Assembly (NCBI GenBank): GCA_949825045.1
Contig: OX463808.1
Span: 25,977,674-26,041,673 of the forward strand
Source: Argyresthia goedartella
Lineage: Eukaryota; Arthropoda; Insecta; Lepidoptera; Argyresthiidae
Direction of reading: 5' to 3'
Length of the DNA: 64,000 nucleotides
In this document: positions 1 through 11,106 of the stretch, piece after piece
How positions within the stretch are numbered: position 1 is the first letter of the stretch
Layout: each line of letters starts with the position of its first letter
Notes under the pieces: generated by a model
What the model was told of the DNA's origin: nothing
Database searches by the model: none
The model's input: the letters and a program-made list of their open reading frames with translations, nothing else
Made by a program: the position numbers and the translations under genes

Positions 1-2525
1 CGTTTTCCTTTGCCATAAAAAAAAACCTTAACAGCCTTCCAGCAGCATGTTCTAAACGTGATAATTACTATAGTGTTGCATAGTGAACAGCAATATAGGT
101 TCTCCGTGTCTGTTTGTCTTGGCCTATTATGCAGATATGTGACTAGCTAGACTGACTTAGTACATTTACCTACAAAGGTAGAACGATGGATAAGACTAGA
201 TCTAAAGACCACCTAGGGAAAATTAAATGACCTATTGTAATTCTCGAGACATCTGTTGTAGGTGATATTGTCATCATTAGTCGGTATGTCGGTGTTGTGT
301 TAGGTGTATTGAATTCTCGTATTTATAACATTGAGCTCATCGTCCTTGTGTGTGACACAGCCTGCCTGACTCACTGAGACAACAACGTCGTGCGTCGGCG
401 GACCAGCCTTCATTACCTTTTTTGGAAAAATAAATGTTCAAGTTTTTTATTTGAGCGATCGAGCCAGAGTAGCTACAAAGCAACTATAGATTTAAGTTGA
501 TTGTAAGACAAGAGAGCATGACATATTATTCTCATTTTTCTGTGGCATTGATTCTCGCCTTCAATAACTTTTTCGCTCTTACTAGTTGGTTAGGTACATC
601 AGAGAACCTAGGTCAATGTTTAGTTTTTATTATGTAATGCTTGGTAGAGTATCGTCGGAGTTTAGCTCAGGTACAGTAGAACTCACTTCAAATTCTATTA
701 ACAGCTTATTATTGTATTAATTTGCGTACTAAACTTATCATGTCATTCATGTATCGTGCTTTATGTGTAGGTAAAGGACAGATGTGAGGTACATAATTAA
801 TGCTAATGTCTTTTGATACTACATAAAATAGGCAATTGTCTTTGTTGTCCAGGCTCTATCCGGGTACCTATCTCTAGAATAACATGTCAGTATGAACGAA
901 TTTATTATTGTGGTTAAGCCAGGAACTTTCTCTCTGCTCTAAGATAGAACGGTTTGTCTTTCAGAGCAAAACATTCAGATCCCATTTATTTATAGAGCCT
1001 CTTACGACTCTACATTTAAATTCAATGACTTTGTTTTCAAAAGTAGGTAAATAAACAACAAAAACAAACTTATATGCAACTTCGAAATAACTGCAGACAA
1101 CAGGACAGCATGTTTCCCAATTTCTCGAATAACATCGACTTACCTTTCATGAGTTAAGCCCTTGTTTTATAGATTGAACACTTCCAAAGTCAGATTACAC
1201 GTAACTTAACACTATATCACAGATCGTTTCATTTGGGTGCACATAGTTTGTGTTGTTGGGACCGACGCGGCGTGGGTCCACTCTTAGTGGTGTAGTGTAA
1301 CTGAGGAGGCAGGCTCCGCTAGCTATCTGTGGCTCTGCGCCTACGCAACGCAATCGCCGCCGCGCCGCCGCCGTAGCATGGCAGCCGCAGGTGGGGCGGA
1401 CCTTGCGAAAAATGTACTGACCATTCGCACTGCAACCATACACCCACGGCACTCCGAGAAATCCTCAGTCTGAGGAAGTTATGGCAGCCTTACAACACAA
1501 GCTTAATCAATGGTATTACCAAATAAGCAATATCAATATCGGCTCTACATTTTATTGCTTAAGATTCTTCTCTTCTATGTAGGAGTACCTACGGTACATA
1601 CCTATAACGATGGCCGCCTGCCTTGGTACTAAATATGTGTGCAAGTTTCATAGCATTAATTCGCGTAGGTACACAAAGGAGTCAACGGTCCATGGGTGGT
1701 TGCTTTACAAATCTTATAAGGACGAAGATGACGATGATAATAACTATTATTTTGGCATCGGTCGGTACATCCATGTAAACTAAAATCTCGGCACTGCATG
1801 CATTGACTTCTATGTGCATATATTCTGCAATTGCGTGTATTCTGTGTAAGTAGGTAGGTATGTATGATATCACTTTGGGTAAGATATCACTGTATACAAT
1901 CAGCGGAGACGGGGTCGGCTCGGGACGAGGAGAGTGGTCCTCTTGCATTCCTAGGAACGTGTTTGAGCACAATGCGTGGCTGAGTCTCGGCCAATTCTCC
2001 ACACAACTTTATTTGCCTGTGTATACTGTGGTGAGGCTTGTAAATGCAAACTTAAACACACTTCCATTAAAACTATGTACCTATTCGTAGCAGTTTTACA
2101 TTTATAGAGGACAGTATGACATATCTATAATATGTTGAATGTAACTTTATACATTCCTATGCACCTACGTTATTTATTATGGACACCCACATACATACAT
2201 ATTTTTGTCTGATTTAACTTGCCATGACGCGATGTGTCATACGTATCTTATGTTAAGTGTAAGGTCATCATCATTATATGATAGGTACAGATACCGCAAA
2301 GTTTTGTGGCGTGTTAGCGAACGGTCACTTCTCTCTCTAGCCCATGTAAGCACCTCTCTTGTAACCATGCATGCTTGCCACAAATGAGATAATATTTACC
2401 CCCTCCGGCAGCATTCAGACGCCAACAAAATTTGCGTCAGCTGTACTCAGGGGGCATATTACAAATGTTCTAGTAGTAGTATGTACATACCTAACACAAA
2501 ACGCTATTGTGATAGATAAGTAAAT
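1..2525. other. Intergenic or intronic DNA, no supported gene
   Basis: AT-rich sequence with scattered TAGGTA-type motifs. No ORF here looks like an exon of a recognised family. A GC-rich island with many CpG lies at about 1290-1400. In Lepidoptera such islands often mark 5' untranslated exons, but I see no convincing splice pair or initiation context. The open frame across it on the minus strand is compositional. Confidence 0.5.
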
Positions 2526-2769
2526 TGGTTTATTTGCTTACTACACTGTAAGTAGTTTTCATAAATTTTGAATCAAATATAATGAAAAATAAACTTACAG
2601 AAGGATATATTTTAACTTAAATAAGTATAGTTTAGTTATTCATAAACATATCGTTATTTAACTATAGGTAGGTACCTAACTACACAGAACACATAGAAGT
2701 AAAGTTAAAATAAGTTACCCCTGCACTCTTCAGATAAGTTATTAAGGTTGAACTTCAACAACACGTTCA

Positions 2770-3089
2770 TTAATCAGCAAGAAAAGAATCCAGCGCATTT
2801 GTACTGGCAGAGCCGGCTTCCTTAGGCGAAGAAGGTAATATCGGCGGCGCAGCGACATCTTCAGAGTGCATATTTGCAGCTAAGGCCGCATTATCCTTTA
2901 AGGCTGCTGATAAAGCGCTCTCTAGCCTGGCGGCTCCTGCCCTCTCTGCTTCCAAAGCCGCTCGGGCTTCTACCAGCGCCTCGGCCTCCGTCGAGGAAAT
3001 GGTTGTGATCCTTGCAGGCAAGTTGATGTCAAGCTTGGTGAGCCGACGGCTTTGCTCAGCTACGAGGCCATTGAGTCGAGCGATCTGGG
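2770..3089 (-). CDS. Coiled-coil gene, exon 5 (terminal)
   Basis: The acceptor TTTCTACAG precedes position 3089. The exon completes a split Ser codon and runs to the stop. It encodes the last coiled-coil segment (EARAALEAERAG region) and the Pro/Ser-rich tail. Confidence 0.85.
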
Positions 3090-6000
3090 CTGTAGAAAGA
3101 AGCATGGGTGTGGTGAAAGTTGAATATAGAAACAGCTATGGTCTTACATTACTTTAAGGGAAAAGGAAGTTGCAGAAGTCGGGAATTATTACTTCTGTTG
3201 ATTATGTCTTCTGTTTCACTTACAGTTAGCAGCCATGAGTTCCCTGGTGTTGTGCTGCAGCTCAGCGGCGGCCAGACGCCTCTCCCGCGCATGCGCCGCC
3301 GCCGCCAGCCGCGCGCGCTCACGCACCTCCTCGCCGCCGCCCGCGCAGCGCTCCACGCGCCGCAGCTCCGTCTCTAGGCGACTCACTTCACTGAGAAATA
3401 GGTATACACAAATAGATTTGACACTTTTTGAGGGGTAGTCATACATCACTTTGTACCTCTAAATGTGGTTTACGCTATGTTCTCCAACTACATACTTCCC
3501 TAGACCCCTCACGGGCACGATGCACCAGCAACACGGTGCACCAGATTTAGCTTTCACGCCTTCTCTAGCATAGAAAACCTTAAACGCAATGGGAATACAT
3601 ATTCTTAGTATATCTTTACTTACTTAATTACTTACTGTGACTATAACATTTCTTGTAACTGTCTGTACAAGGTGTCCAAAAAGAGTATCTGGTATACCCA
3701 CGGTATACCTCACGCCACGAGTAATGGGCGGTGGCCTTGAATACGCAGTAGTCACTTTTCCTGTACATATGCGCAGTAATTCCCGCCAACGTCGCCCAGT
3801 GCTCTTAATTCGTGGCACGAGGTATATTGATTTGTACAATAAAACAAAAACGACTAGTAATTAAGTCTTTTTTGATATGATTTGTTAAATTGATTCAACA
3901 AAACATATATATTAAAACCGGCCAAGTGCGCATCGGACTCGCGCACCAAAGGTTCCGTCCACCGTACAATGGTAGGGATGGTGTGGAGTGCATAGTTTGG
4001 ATTTTACATAGCAAAATGTTTTTACAAAGTTATTGGTGCGGCTACTTTCCCACTCTATGTACGTAACCATTCATAAATTTGTATGTGGTATTGAAAGAAT
4101 TGTAGTATGCGAGACCCCTTAAATATTAAATTTATTCTGTTTTTCTATGTATTTCTTGTCATAGCGGCAACAGAAATATATCATCTGTGAAAATTTCAAC
4201 TGCCTAACTATCACGGTTCATGAGATACAGCCTGGTGACAGACAGACAGCGGAGTCTTAGTAATAGGGTCCCTAAAAACCATGGACCGCCGGGAAGTTTA
4301 TTACCATTTACAGAACACTTAATTAAAATCTGTCCACCCGTTTGACCACTATTCCATGTTAAGCTGATAATCTTCGTTCCAGTAATTTTAATAACGTTAT
4401 ATTTTCGAAATAATTTTCCACTTTTTGTTCCAATAATCAACTATAAAAATAATAATTAATTACTAGTAGTTTTTAGGGTACCGTACCCGAAGGGTGCCAA
4501 ACGGTACCCTATTACTAACCCTCTGTATCCGTCTGTCCGACCGTCTGTCGCCAGGCTGTATCTCATGAACCGTGATAATAAGACAGTTAAATTTTTCACA
4601 GATTATGTATTTCTGTTGCCGCTATAAAAACAAATACAAAAAAAAAGAAGGGGTCACCTCTACCAACAAACGTGTTTTTTTTTGCTCATTTTTGCTCTAT
4701 ATTGATAACGGAAACAGGTAGACGCTTGAAATATTCACACAATATTTAGTTATATATTATCTTTAAAAATAAATGATTAAATTAAAATAAAACAAATATT
4801 TAAATATTTAATATCCCATACAACAAACATGTTATTTTTTGCTCGTTTTTGCTCAATATTGATAACGACAACAGGTGTACATGCTTAAAATATTTACAGA
4901 AAATTAAGTTATATCATACAATTTAAAAATAAATAATTAAATTAAAGTAAAATAAATATTTAAGGGAGGCCCCCATACAACAAAGATATTTTTTTTGCGG
5001 TTTTTATAGATAATGATACGGAACCCTTCGTGCGAGAGTCCGACTCGCACTTCGCCGGTTTTTTTATTTTATTTTTTTGTTGAACAAACAAATACCCGAT
5101 AGTCTATTTGGACACCGTGTATTTTCTGCGCAATAAAGAATATAAAATACACTGTTAGTGTAGACTTCCAACAGAAGACTTGGTGTTTCTGTCGGCCTTC
5201 CGTAACACAAAAGTACAGCCCGGGAGGCCTAAGTATGTATATGGGTAATGCACTAACTTGCGCGCAGCTTCAGTGGCGGTCCTCACGCGGTCCTGCAGCT
5301 CCTGGTAGTGTCGCTGCTGCGTCACGGTGGCGGCCTGCAGCGGCCGCAGCTGATGCAGCTCCTGCTCGGTGGCGCCAAGTTGCTGGGTGAGCTCGGAGCA
5401 GCGCTCTTCGAGGAGGCTGCGTTGGCGCTCCTTGTAAGCATAGCGAGCAGACGATATCAGTGTAAAGTTAAAAAGAAATCTTAACTATCTCTCTAGAAAT
5501 CTAAACTCTAAATAGTGTTAGTTCTATGGTCTACTTATACTACTTTATTGTACAATTTCATTGAACGAATTTATTTCCCGTTACATGCGAACAGATTTAG
5601 CAGCCCGATCTCATTTCCCTTTCTTTGTGAGTTGTGACGGGATGAAGAACGTCCTTACTGCCACTTCCATCTGTATCTTCACAGCCGTGACCTCCTCATT
5701 GGCCCGGTTCAGCGCGCCGGCGGCTTGCGCGGCGCCGGCGGTAGCGGCCGCGGCGCCGGCACGAGCGTCCGCGGCGCCACGCTCGGACGCCGCGAGCGCA
5801 GCCTCTGCCGCCTCAGCGCGGCTCGTCTCCGCTCGGAGGGCGTTGCGGAGGCGGGACTCTAAGGTCTGTCAAATGGGAATCAGAGCTTGTCTTGTGGCCC
5901 ATATATATACACAAGCACTAAGCAACATAAGCTTTTGTTTTCCAACTACACTCTCTGCCATACTGAGACTTGATTGACGTGATGTGGATTTGAGGCGGGA

Positions 6001-6138
6001 CGGGCGGGCATAAGTTGAGATGATTAGGATGTGTAGTAGGTAAGTACACTAATAAGTACTTACGCTGAGGGATTGAAATTCACCAATAATTTCTAAGAAC
6101 TGTTGTTCAAATGTTTCAAATTCTGAATTAACACCCAT
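2770..6138 (-). CDS. Coiled-coil protein of unknown function, complete five-exon gene
   Basis: Five exons join in one frame: 6138-6064, 5865-5659, 5430-5258, 3390-3224 and 3089-2770. Together they give 942 nt, 313 residues plus TGA-type termination at 2770. Every junction has GT donor and AG acceptor sites, and the phases (0, 0, 2, 1) match. The start ATG at 6138 opens a short acidic N-terminus (MGVNSEFETFEQQF). The body is rich in Ala, Glu, Arg and Leu with heptad-like spacing, so it should form a long coiled coil. The last 40 residues are Pro/Ser-rich and end in DSFLAD. No catalytic motif, signal peptide or membrane segment is visible. I do not recognise the family; a centrosomal, trafficking or cytoskeletal scaffold is possible but not shown. 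The GC-rich exons stand out from the AT-rich introns. Intron 3 carries a 1.15-kb repeat. A possible minus-strand poly(A) signal lies near 2530. Confidence 0.85.
3224..3390 (-). CDS. Coiled-coil gene, exon 4
   Basis: The acceptor TTTCTCAG precedes 3390 and the donor GTAAGT follows 3224. It encodes a Glu/Arg/Ala-rich helix beginning NEVSRLETELRR (Asn split across the intron). Confidence 0.85.
3914..5063. repeat. Foldback repeat with CGGCCAAGTGCG termini (Lepidoptera-type)
   Basis: The ends are inverted copies. The left end starts AAAACCGGCCAAGTGCGCAT and the right end, read on the minus strand, starts AAAACCGGCGAAGTGCGAGT; both continue to GGTTCCGT. Inside is a second inverted pair, about 4150-4270 against 4490-4630, both carrying the GGCAACAGAAATA and CGGTTCATGAGATACAG motifs. 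A diverged tandem duplication of about 150 bp follows (about 4655-4803 and 4816-4968). It lies in intron 3 of the coiled-coil gene and has no coding capacity. Similar termini recur near 6970-7015 and 51815. Confidence 0.7.
5258..5430 (-). CDS. Coiled-coil gene, exon 3
   Basis: The acceptor CTTACAAG precedes 5430 and the donor GTTAGT follows 5258. It encodes the ERQRSLLEERCSEL to TATEAAR helix and ends in phase 2. Confidence 0.85.
5659..5865 (-). CDS. Coiled-coil gene, exon 2
   Basis: The acceptor TTTGACAG precedes 5865 and the donor GTAAGG follows 5659. 69 codons, phase 0 at both ends, very Ala-rich (AADARAGAAAATAGAA) and GC-rich. Confidence 0.85.
6064..6138 (-). CDS. Coiled-coil gene, exon 1 with start codon
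   Basis: 25 codons from ATG to SLS, followed by a canonical GTAAGT donor. It is the only in-frame ATG that splices cleanly to exon 2. Confidence 0.8.
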
Positions 6139-6349
6139 TGTATACCGTATTTGATCGCTAATATGTCACAATGTTTGGGAGTTGAAGAATGACAGTCAAA
6201 TGAAATTTAGGTTTAAAACTTCTGGTACACAATTAGAGTCTTAAAATAATTTGGCAAAAATTTTTTCCTTCGTTTTTTTAAACAATAAAATAAAAAGGCG
6301 GGAAATTATATGGGCATGCATTCAGAATTAAGAGCCATGTTCTATAAAA

Positions 6350-7015
6350 AAACATAACTGAAGGCAACTGTCAAGCGCAGTACAATTACAAAGCGCTTTT
6401 TAGGGTTAAGTCTTAGCCTTAAGTCCGCTGACCGTCCGTCCGTCTGTCCGTCTGTCACCGGGCTTTACCGGGTCAACCGAAATAGGTAGAGAGCTGAAAT
6501 TTTCACAGAGGGTGTATTTCTATTGCCGCTTTAAAAGCAAATGATAGTACACGAGGGTTTTCAAGAATTAAAAGTAGTACCCATACATGACATTATTTGT
6601 ATGGCCATTTTTATAGCCATTTTGTTTTATTTGTTCATTGATGAAATGATTAATCAACTGGACTCTCCCGATATTATCGAAAAAAATATTTAAATGAATT
6701 GCTTAGTAATTTGTCATTAGACGATTAATAACTGCTCATTTGAATTATAATATATAAAATCAAGTATTTCATCATATTTGATTTTATTCCTGTAAATAAG
6801 TTACTTGATTTACATCCACTTCCGGTTTCAATGAGCAAAGAGTTTCGTTAACCTGTATACCACATACATGAAACTCTTTTTGAATGTTTCGATGTACGGC
6901 CTTGAGTGTAGTCCTACCTAGTATTTAATATTTTATGGTTAAGAATTAAAAAGGCGTGCTTGTAAAAATACTGTAGTTTTTCCGTGTCCAACTTCCTACT
7001 CGCACTTGACTTTGG
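6350..7015. repeat. Degenerate relative of the CGGCCAAGTGCG repeat
   Basis: The block at 6425-6540 (GTCCGTCTGTCCGTCTGTCAC, then GAAATTTTCACAGAGGGTG and ATTGCCGCTTTAAAAGCAAA) matches the inner module of the 3914-5063 repeat. The degraded end CCAACTTCCTACTCGCACTT lies near 6990. It lies directly upstream of the coiled-coil gene. Confidence 0.5.
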
Positions 7016-7033
7016 TTTTTTTGTTTTTATTTT

Positions 7034-7060
7034 TCTTTAACATTGAATGCCAACTACGTA

Positions 7061-7106
<46 letters not shown>

Positions 7107-7129
7107 TTGGCATTCAATGTGTTAAAGAA
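7034..7129. repeat. Short inverted-repeat element with (TA)n loop
   Basis: The left arm CTTTAACATTGAATGCCAA is matched by an inverted right arm TTGGCATTCAATGTGTTAAAG, separated by an alternating TA run of about 40 bp. It looks like a palindromic TA-targeting MITE or a site prone to hairpin extrusion. Confidence 0.6.
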
Positions 7130-7544
7130 GTAAGACAAATAGCCAAAACTTATCTACAGAGCCACCTAGTTAGCTGTTCTGTTCAGGTGGACAAAATTAG
7201 AACTAGGCCCGGCCCTTCTTGCCGAAAAGTGCAAATAAAATGCGGAAACCTGTCAAAAGTGATGGACAGCTAGTTATTTAAGGTGTTATTTTTTATGAGA
7301 TAAGAGAAACGCCTCCAAGCTCCAATAATACCATTCGAAAATACGAATGAACGCGTTGCTGCTGCGACAGGTCAATGCAGCCAGATATGGATTTTTTTAT
7401 CACCAATTATTAAAAATCACACTTTTCTAGGTGGTGATTTTATTTAAAAATCTACCTATTTTTTTTGGTGGATTTAAATATAATTGTCCTAATTTATCGA
7501 AAACAATAATACTAATAAATAATAAATATATATCAGAGCAAAAT

Positions 7545-7660
7545 ATAATACAAATCGAACTAGGCCCATAGTAAGCTCAATAAAGCATGTGCTATGGGTA
7601 CTAGACTACGATATATTTAATAGAGATAAATACACCGAAAACATCCAAGACTAAGAAACA
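7545..7660 (-). repeat. Truncated SINE tail
   Basis: The segment with GGGTACTAGACTACGATATA and AGATAAATACACCGAAAACATC resembles the 3' body of the tRNA-derived SINEs seen elsewhere in the window. The tRNA-like head is absent. Confidence 0.45.
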
Positions 7661-7668
7661 ATGCCAAG

Positions 7669-9879
7669 TGTAATGGTACACGAGAGTCGGTACATTTGAT
7701 ACTTCATTCTGCGTGATAGAGGGCTAGCCCAACGCCGCGCTGTTTTGAATACGAATCGGTTCAGATAACGTTTGGGGGTTTTGCGTAGCTAAGTGGCAAG
7801 TTAGCAAAAAAAAAAAACAGAGCCGACGCTTGGGATGGTTCGGAGAAGTTTACAGGTCAGTTTTTTTTTGTCGCATTCCTGCGAGATGTGTAGAGATCAG
7901 AGCCGATTTGGCTGCGCGTTGAATAAAATTATAAATAACTAAATAATGAAAGGTTATTATGGAACGATACGGAGAAAGCTATTATGTTGATTGCAAATAC
8001 ACAATTGCGATTGAGGTATGATATGGAGAGTCTGACACCGCTAGTTTGGATAGCATTCTAGTGGTCTTTGCTACGCGCGTCTAGCGGTCGGGTATGCTTA
8101 ATTAATCGCAACAAGCTTTTATTGGTCAGCGATCAACAGATTCTGTGTATCGGCAGTACCAAATGATTTGAGTGATCACCTACGGTTGATCATAGTGAAT
8201 ATGCGTACACACAATTTGTAGAACGGCGGATCTGCATGGCATGGTTGAAATTAGACCCTGTGTAGTTAGTGATAAGAAGCTTCGCTTGGGCAGAGCGTGT
8301 TCGCAAAGGACGCATATAAATACGAGAGCGTGGGAGGGGAGAGCATTCAGTCTCAGCGTCTAGCTACTGTGACAGTCGTCTTTCACGAGTTCTAAACAGT
8401 TTTGTCTGCCGTGTTACGCGTCAGAACTATACGAAATTGTGATTGCGAAGTTTCAGTGGGTTTTCGTGAGTGTCTGAAGCGCCGAGATATACCTTGGTTC
8501 CTAACCTTTATATCAACCAACCCCAAACTCCAAAACTATCCTTGGGTCGTTAGAAAAGAACTTGTAAGTCAATTAATCTGAGTCTGAGTCTGGGCTTGGA
8601 GCGACCCTAAATTCCTTTTCCTTCACCATAGAGTTCCTGGATTGGCTCTTAGGATATTCGCGGGCTAATCCTCTCCTCATTCCTTTCGAGTAGCGAGTTT
8701 TGAAATTCCCACACACACAGTCATTAAACATTCAAGCACATTCAAATCAAACTCAACCATTTTCGAGTGGTGTCGATAATGGACGTGGTATAACACTAGG
8801 TTTTTAGACTAGGCTAGACAGGAGTTTAGTTGCGGCTAAACCTAGGTTGGCAGGGCATAGGGAGACTGTTTGATCGATGAGGTTCCGCGGATGGAAATAA
8901 CAAATTCAGAACAAAGTTAAACCGGTGTCAACACAGATAACATATCCTGTTGATATTTTGACATTTGAGTGTTGTCGGGGACGCGCGAAGAGATCAATTT
9001 ACAGTCTAAAGTTCATTGTTTAGGTCCGGGTAGGTGTTTTGCATTGCCTTGGGTCAGGTTGGATTCAAGTTGCATCTTTAAATTAAATGTAAATTTCGCT
9101 GGAGGTCTAATGTGTAGGCTGAGTCGGTATACATGATTTGGCTCAGCCCAGGACGTGCTGAGGCTAGTGGAATTCATAGTTCGGTATTTATCGAACTATG
9201 CACTTCGCTATGGTGTGGGTTAGATCTCCGAAAACAATAATGCTTACGTTTCGATAACATCCAGCTCAAATTGCGCAGAGTTGAAGGTTTCAAAACGTTA
9301 CGGACCTTTTGAGGTAACCGCTAGTTCAGAACCCATTTCGGAAAATCAAATCGCAATTGTGTAAACCGGTCTTTTCGGATCGTTATTGCCGTGAACCAAA
9401 TATATAATTGGAACCACCACAAGCCGCTACTAGCGAGCACATGAAATATCATTGAGTACTCACGTCGTAAAACTACGACGGATATCTATACGATATCACA
9501 AACAAATATTATAAACTGTGGTCGACCACTAAAACTAAAAGAAGTTCCAGCGCCCATATATACAAAAACCAGATGGTGCCATCACCCATAAAATATAACA
9601 ACGATCGTTCTGGCGCAATACACCGCTGACTGATGCGAATTACCGGCTCGCGGACATATATGCTTTCTCTGTCTAACTTGAAACTGTAACTTCCTGAACC
9701 AAACTTCGTTCGACTATTGTACGCCTAACGAACTTCTCAACGAACGAGAAATTCAGACTTATCATTCTTAACTTACAAATCTTACAGCTGAATCGGGTCC
9801 TCTCCTTTTGGGATAGATAGAATAGACGATCATAGCTACTGATAGCGGCGGCGCGACCTTGGCGCTGGGGGCCGTTACA
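7669..9879 (+). repeat. 5' LTR of the gypsy element
   Basis: 2211 bp, TGTAATGG at the start and CCGTTACA at the end. This is unusually long for a gypsy LTR. A TATA box and initiator lie about 680 bp in, so R plus U5 would be about 1.5 kb. Confidence 0.95.
8315..8352 (+). promoter_or_regulatory. Probable LTR core promoter (TATA plus initiator)
   Basis: TATAAATA at 8315-8322 is followed by an insect-type initiator TCAGTC at 8347-8352; its A at 8349 lies 34 bp downstream of the first T. The 3' LTR has CATAAATA at the equivalent place, so its promoter may be weaker. Confidence 0.6.
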
Positions 9880-10047
9880 GATTCCTGGTGCCGAGACCGA
9901 AGGATATCCTAGATAGTCTGATACCTAGATATTCTAAAAGAATCAAGGTCTAACGCGTTACTTTTAAAAATAACACAACGTAGAAACGATTTTAAACAGT
10001 TCAGTTTTGTAAATAAGAAATAAGCAAAAAAAAGGGGCATTGGAATA
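9880..10047 (+). other. Leader with primer-binding site
   Basis: Just after the 5' LTR the sequence reads GATTCCTGGTGCCGAGACCG. The TGGTGCCGAGACCG part is a plausible primer-binding site for the 3' end of a host tRNA; I cannot say which. The rest is untranslated leader up to the gag ATG. Confidence 0.5.
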
Positions 10048-11106
10048 ATGGCCGGCCGGCTTAGGAAAACCGTTAGTCGGGTAGCACGAGACGTTTCACT
10101 TTCGCATACAAGTGAAATGGCGTCAGGGCAGGTGACGCAATTGTTATCTGAAATAGTGAATAGATTAGACAGTTTGGAAAGGGGTTCCAGCACGAGCAAT
10201 GCTAGTAGGACTTCGGACAGACAGACTGACAGACAGGAACTAGAGACGTTTGAACAATCGGTAGAAAAACGTCAATCATGCATTGTGAAAATGACTCAGA
10301 AGTTGCCGACATTCGATGGGCGGAGTTCGGAAAATCCGATGATTTTCTTAAGAGATTTAAAGGCTTATATTAAAGTCTCGGGAGATAGTTCTAGGGCTTT
10401 GATATGGGCAACGGATAGTTTGGTAGGAATTGCAAAAGTTCGAATGAGCATATACAGAGACTCATGGCGAACCTATTCGGATTTCGGAAAAGATTTCAGA
10501 GAGGTATTCTGGGGTGATAATGAACAGGAATTAATTAAGCAAAGGTTCCTAACTGCGAAGTTTGATTCCAAGAAAGGTCAAAGTATGGAAGAATTCTTTG
10601 CCTCTCAATTGAATAGCATATATGAGCTTACGATACCGTTTACTGATACGGAGAAAATCAACACGATTTTCAGACAGTTGCCGCGTGATATTCAGGTAGC
10701 GTTTTTTGCTAGAAAGGAACCTATGACTATACGGGATGCGGTCGAGTTCCTTCGGCATTTAGAACGGAATGTCGATGGAGGATTAAGTGCGTTGCATGGT
10801 TCGGAACCTATGAATACGAATAACGTAAGGCGGGATAGCTACATGCGTGGGCAATATCGAGCTATGCGGGTAAATACGTTACGTTATAACGCGGTGAGTC
10901 GTAGGAATAATTATAACGCGGGAACGAAGGGGCGAAACGAATTTGGGACGCGCGGTCGCGGTTATTTTCGCGGTAGAGGTAGACAGCCTCAGGCTAGTTT
11001 CAAGGCAATAGGGTTCCAAAGGGGCAATGATGGTTCAGATAATACAGAGGTAGGGCAAAGTTCAAGTGACAGGAATAATGCGATAAATCAGAATTCAAAA
11101 AACTAG
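10048..11106 (+). CDS. gag: Gag polyprotein of the gypsy element
   Basis: An intact 352-residue ORF. The first 90 residues are polar, with a possible coiled coil. Residues about 90-250 are capsid-like (LPTFDGRSSENPMIFLRDL, then FRQLPRDIQVAFF), the layout of the Ty3/gypsy retrotransposon capsid domain. The C-terminus is Arg/Gly-rich (GRGYFRGRGRQ) instead of carrying a CCHC zinc knuckle, so RNA binding probably uses the basic RG stretch. It ends in TAG directly after a slippery heptamer, with pol in the -1 frame. The ATG at 10048 is 168 nt after the LTR and is the first long-frame start. Confidence 0.9.
   Translation: MAGRLRKTVSRVARDVSLSHTSEMASGQVTQLLSEIVNRLDSLERGSSTSNASRTSDRQTDRQELETFEQSVEKRQSCIVKMTQKLPTFDGRSSENPMIFLRDLKAYIKVSGDSSRALIWATDSLVGIAKVRMSIYRDSWRTYSDFGKDFREVFWGDNEQELIKQRFLTAKFDSKKGQSMEEFFASQLNSIYELTIPFTDTEKINTIFRQLPRDIQVAFFARKEPMTIRDAVEFLRHLERNVDGGLSALHGSEPMNTNNVRRDSYMRGQYRAMRVNTLRYNAVSRRNNYNAGTKGRNEFGTRGRGYFRGRGRQPQASFKAIGFQRGNDGSDNTEVGQSSSDRNNAINQNSKN

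Noticed and set aside
1195..1452. 85-codon minus-strand ORF
   Set aside because: Composition-driven frame over a GC-rich island; no family resemblance or splice sites.
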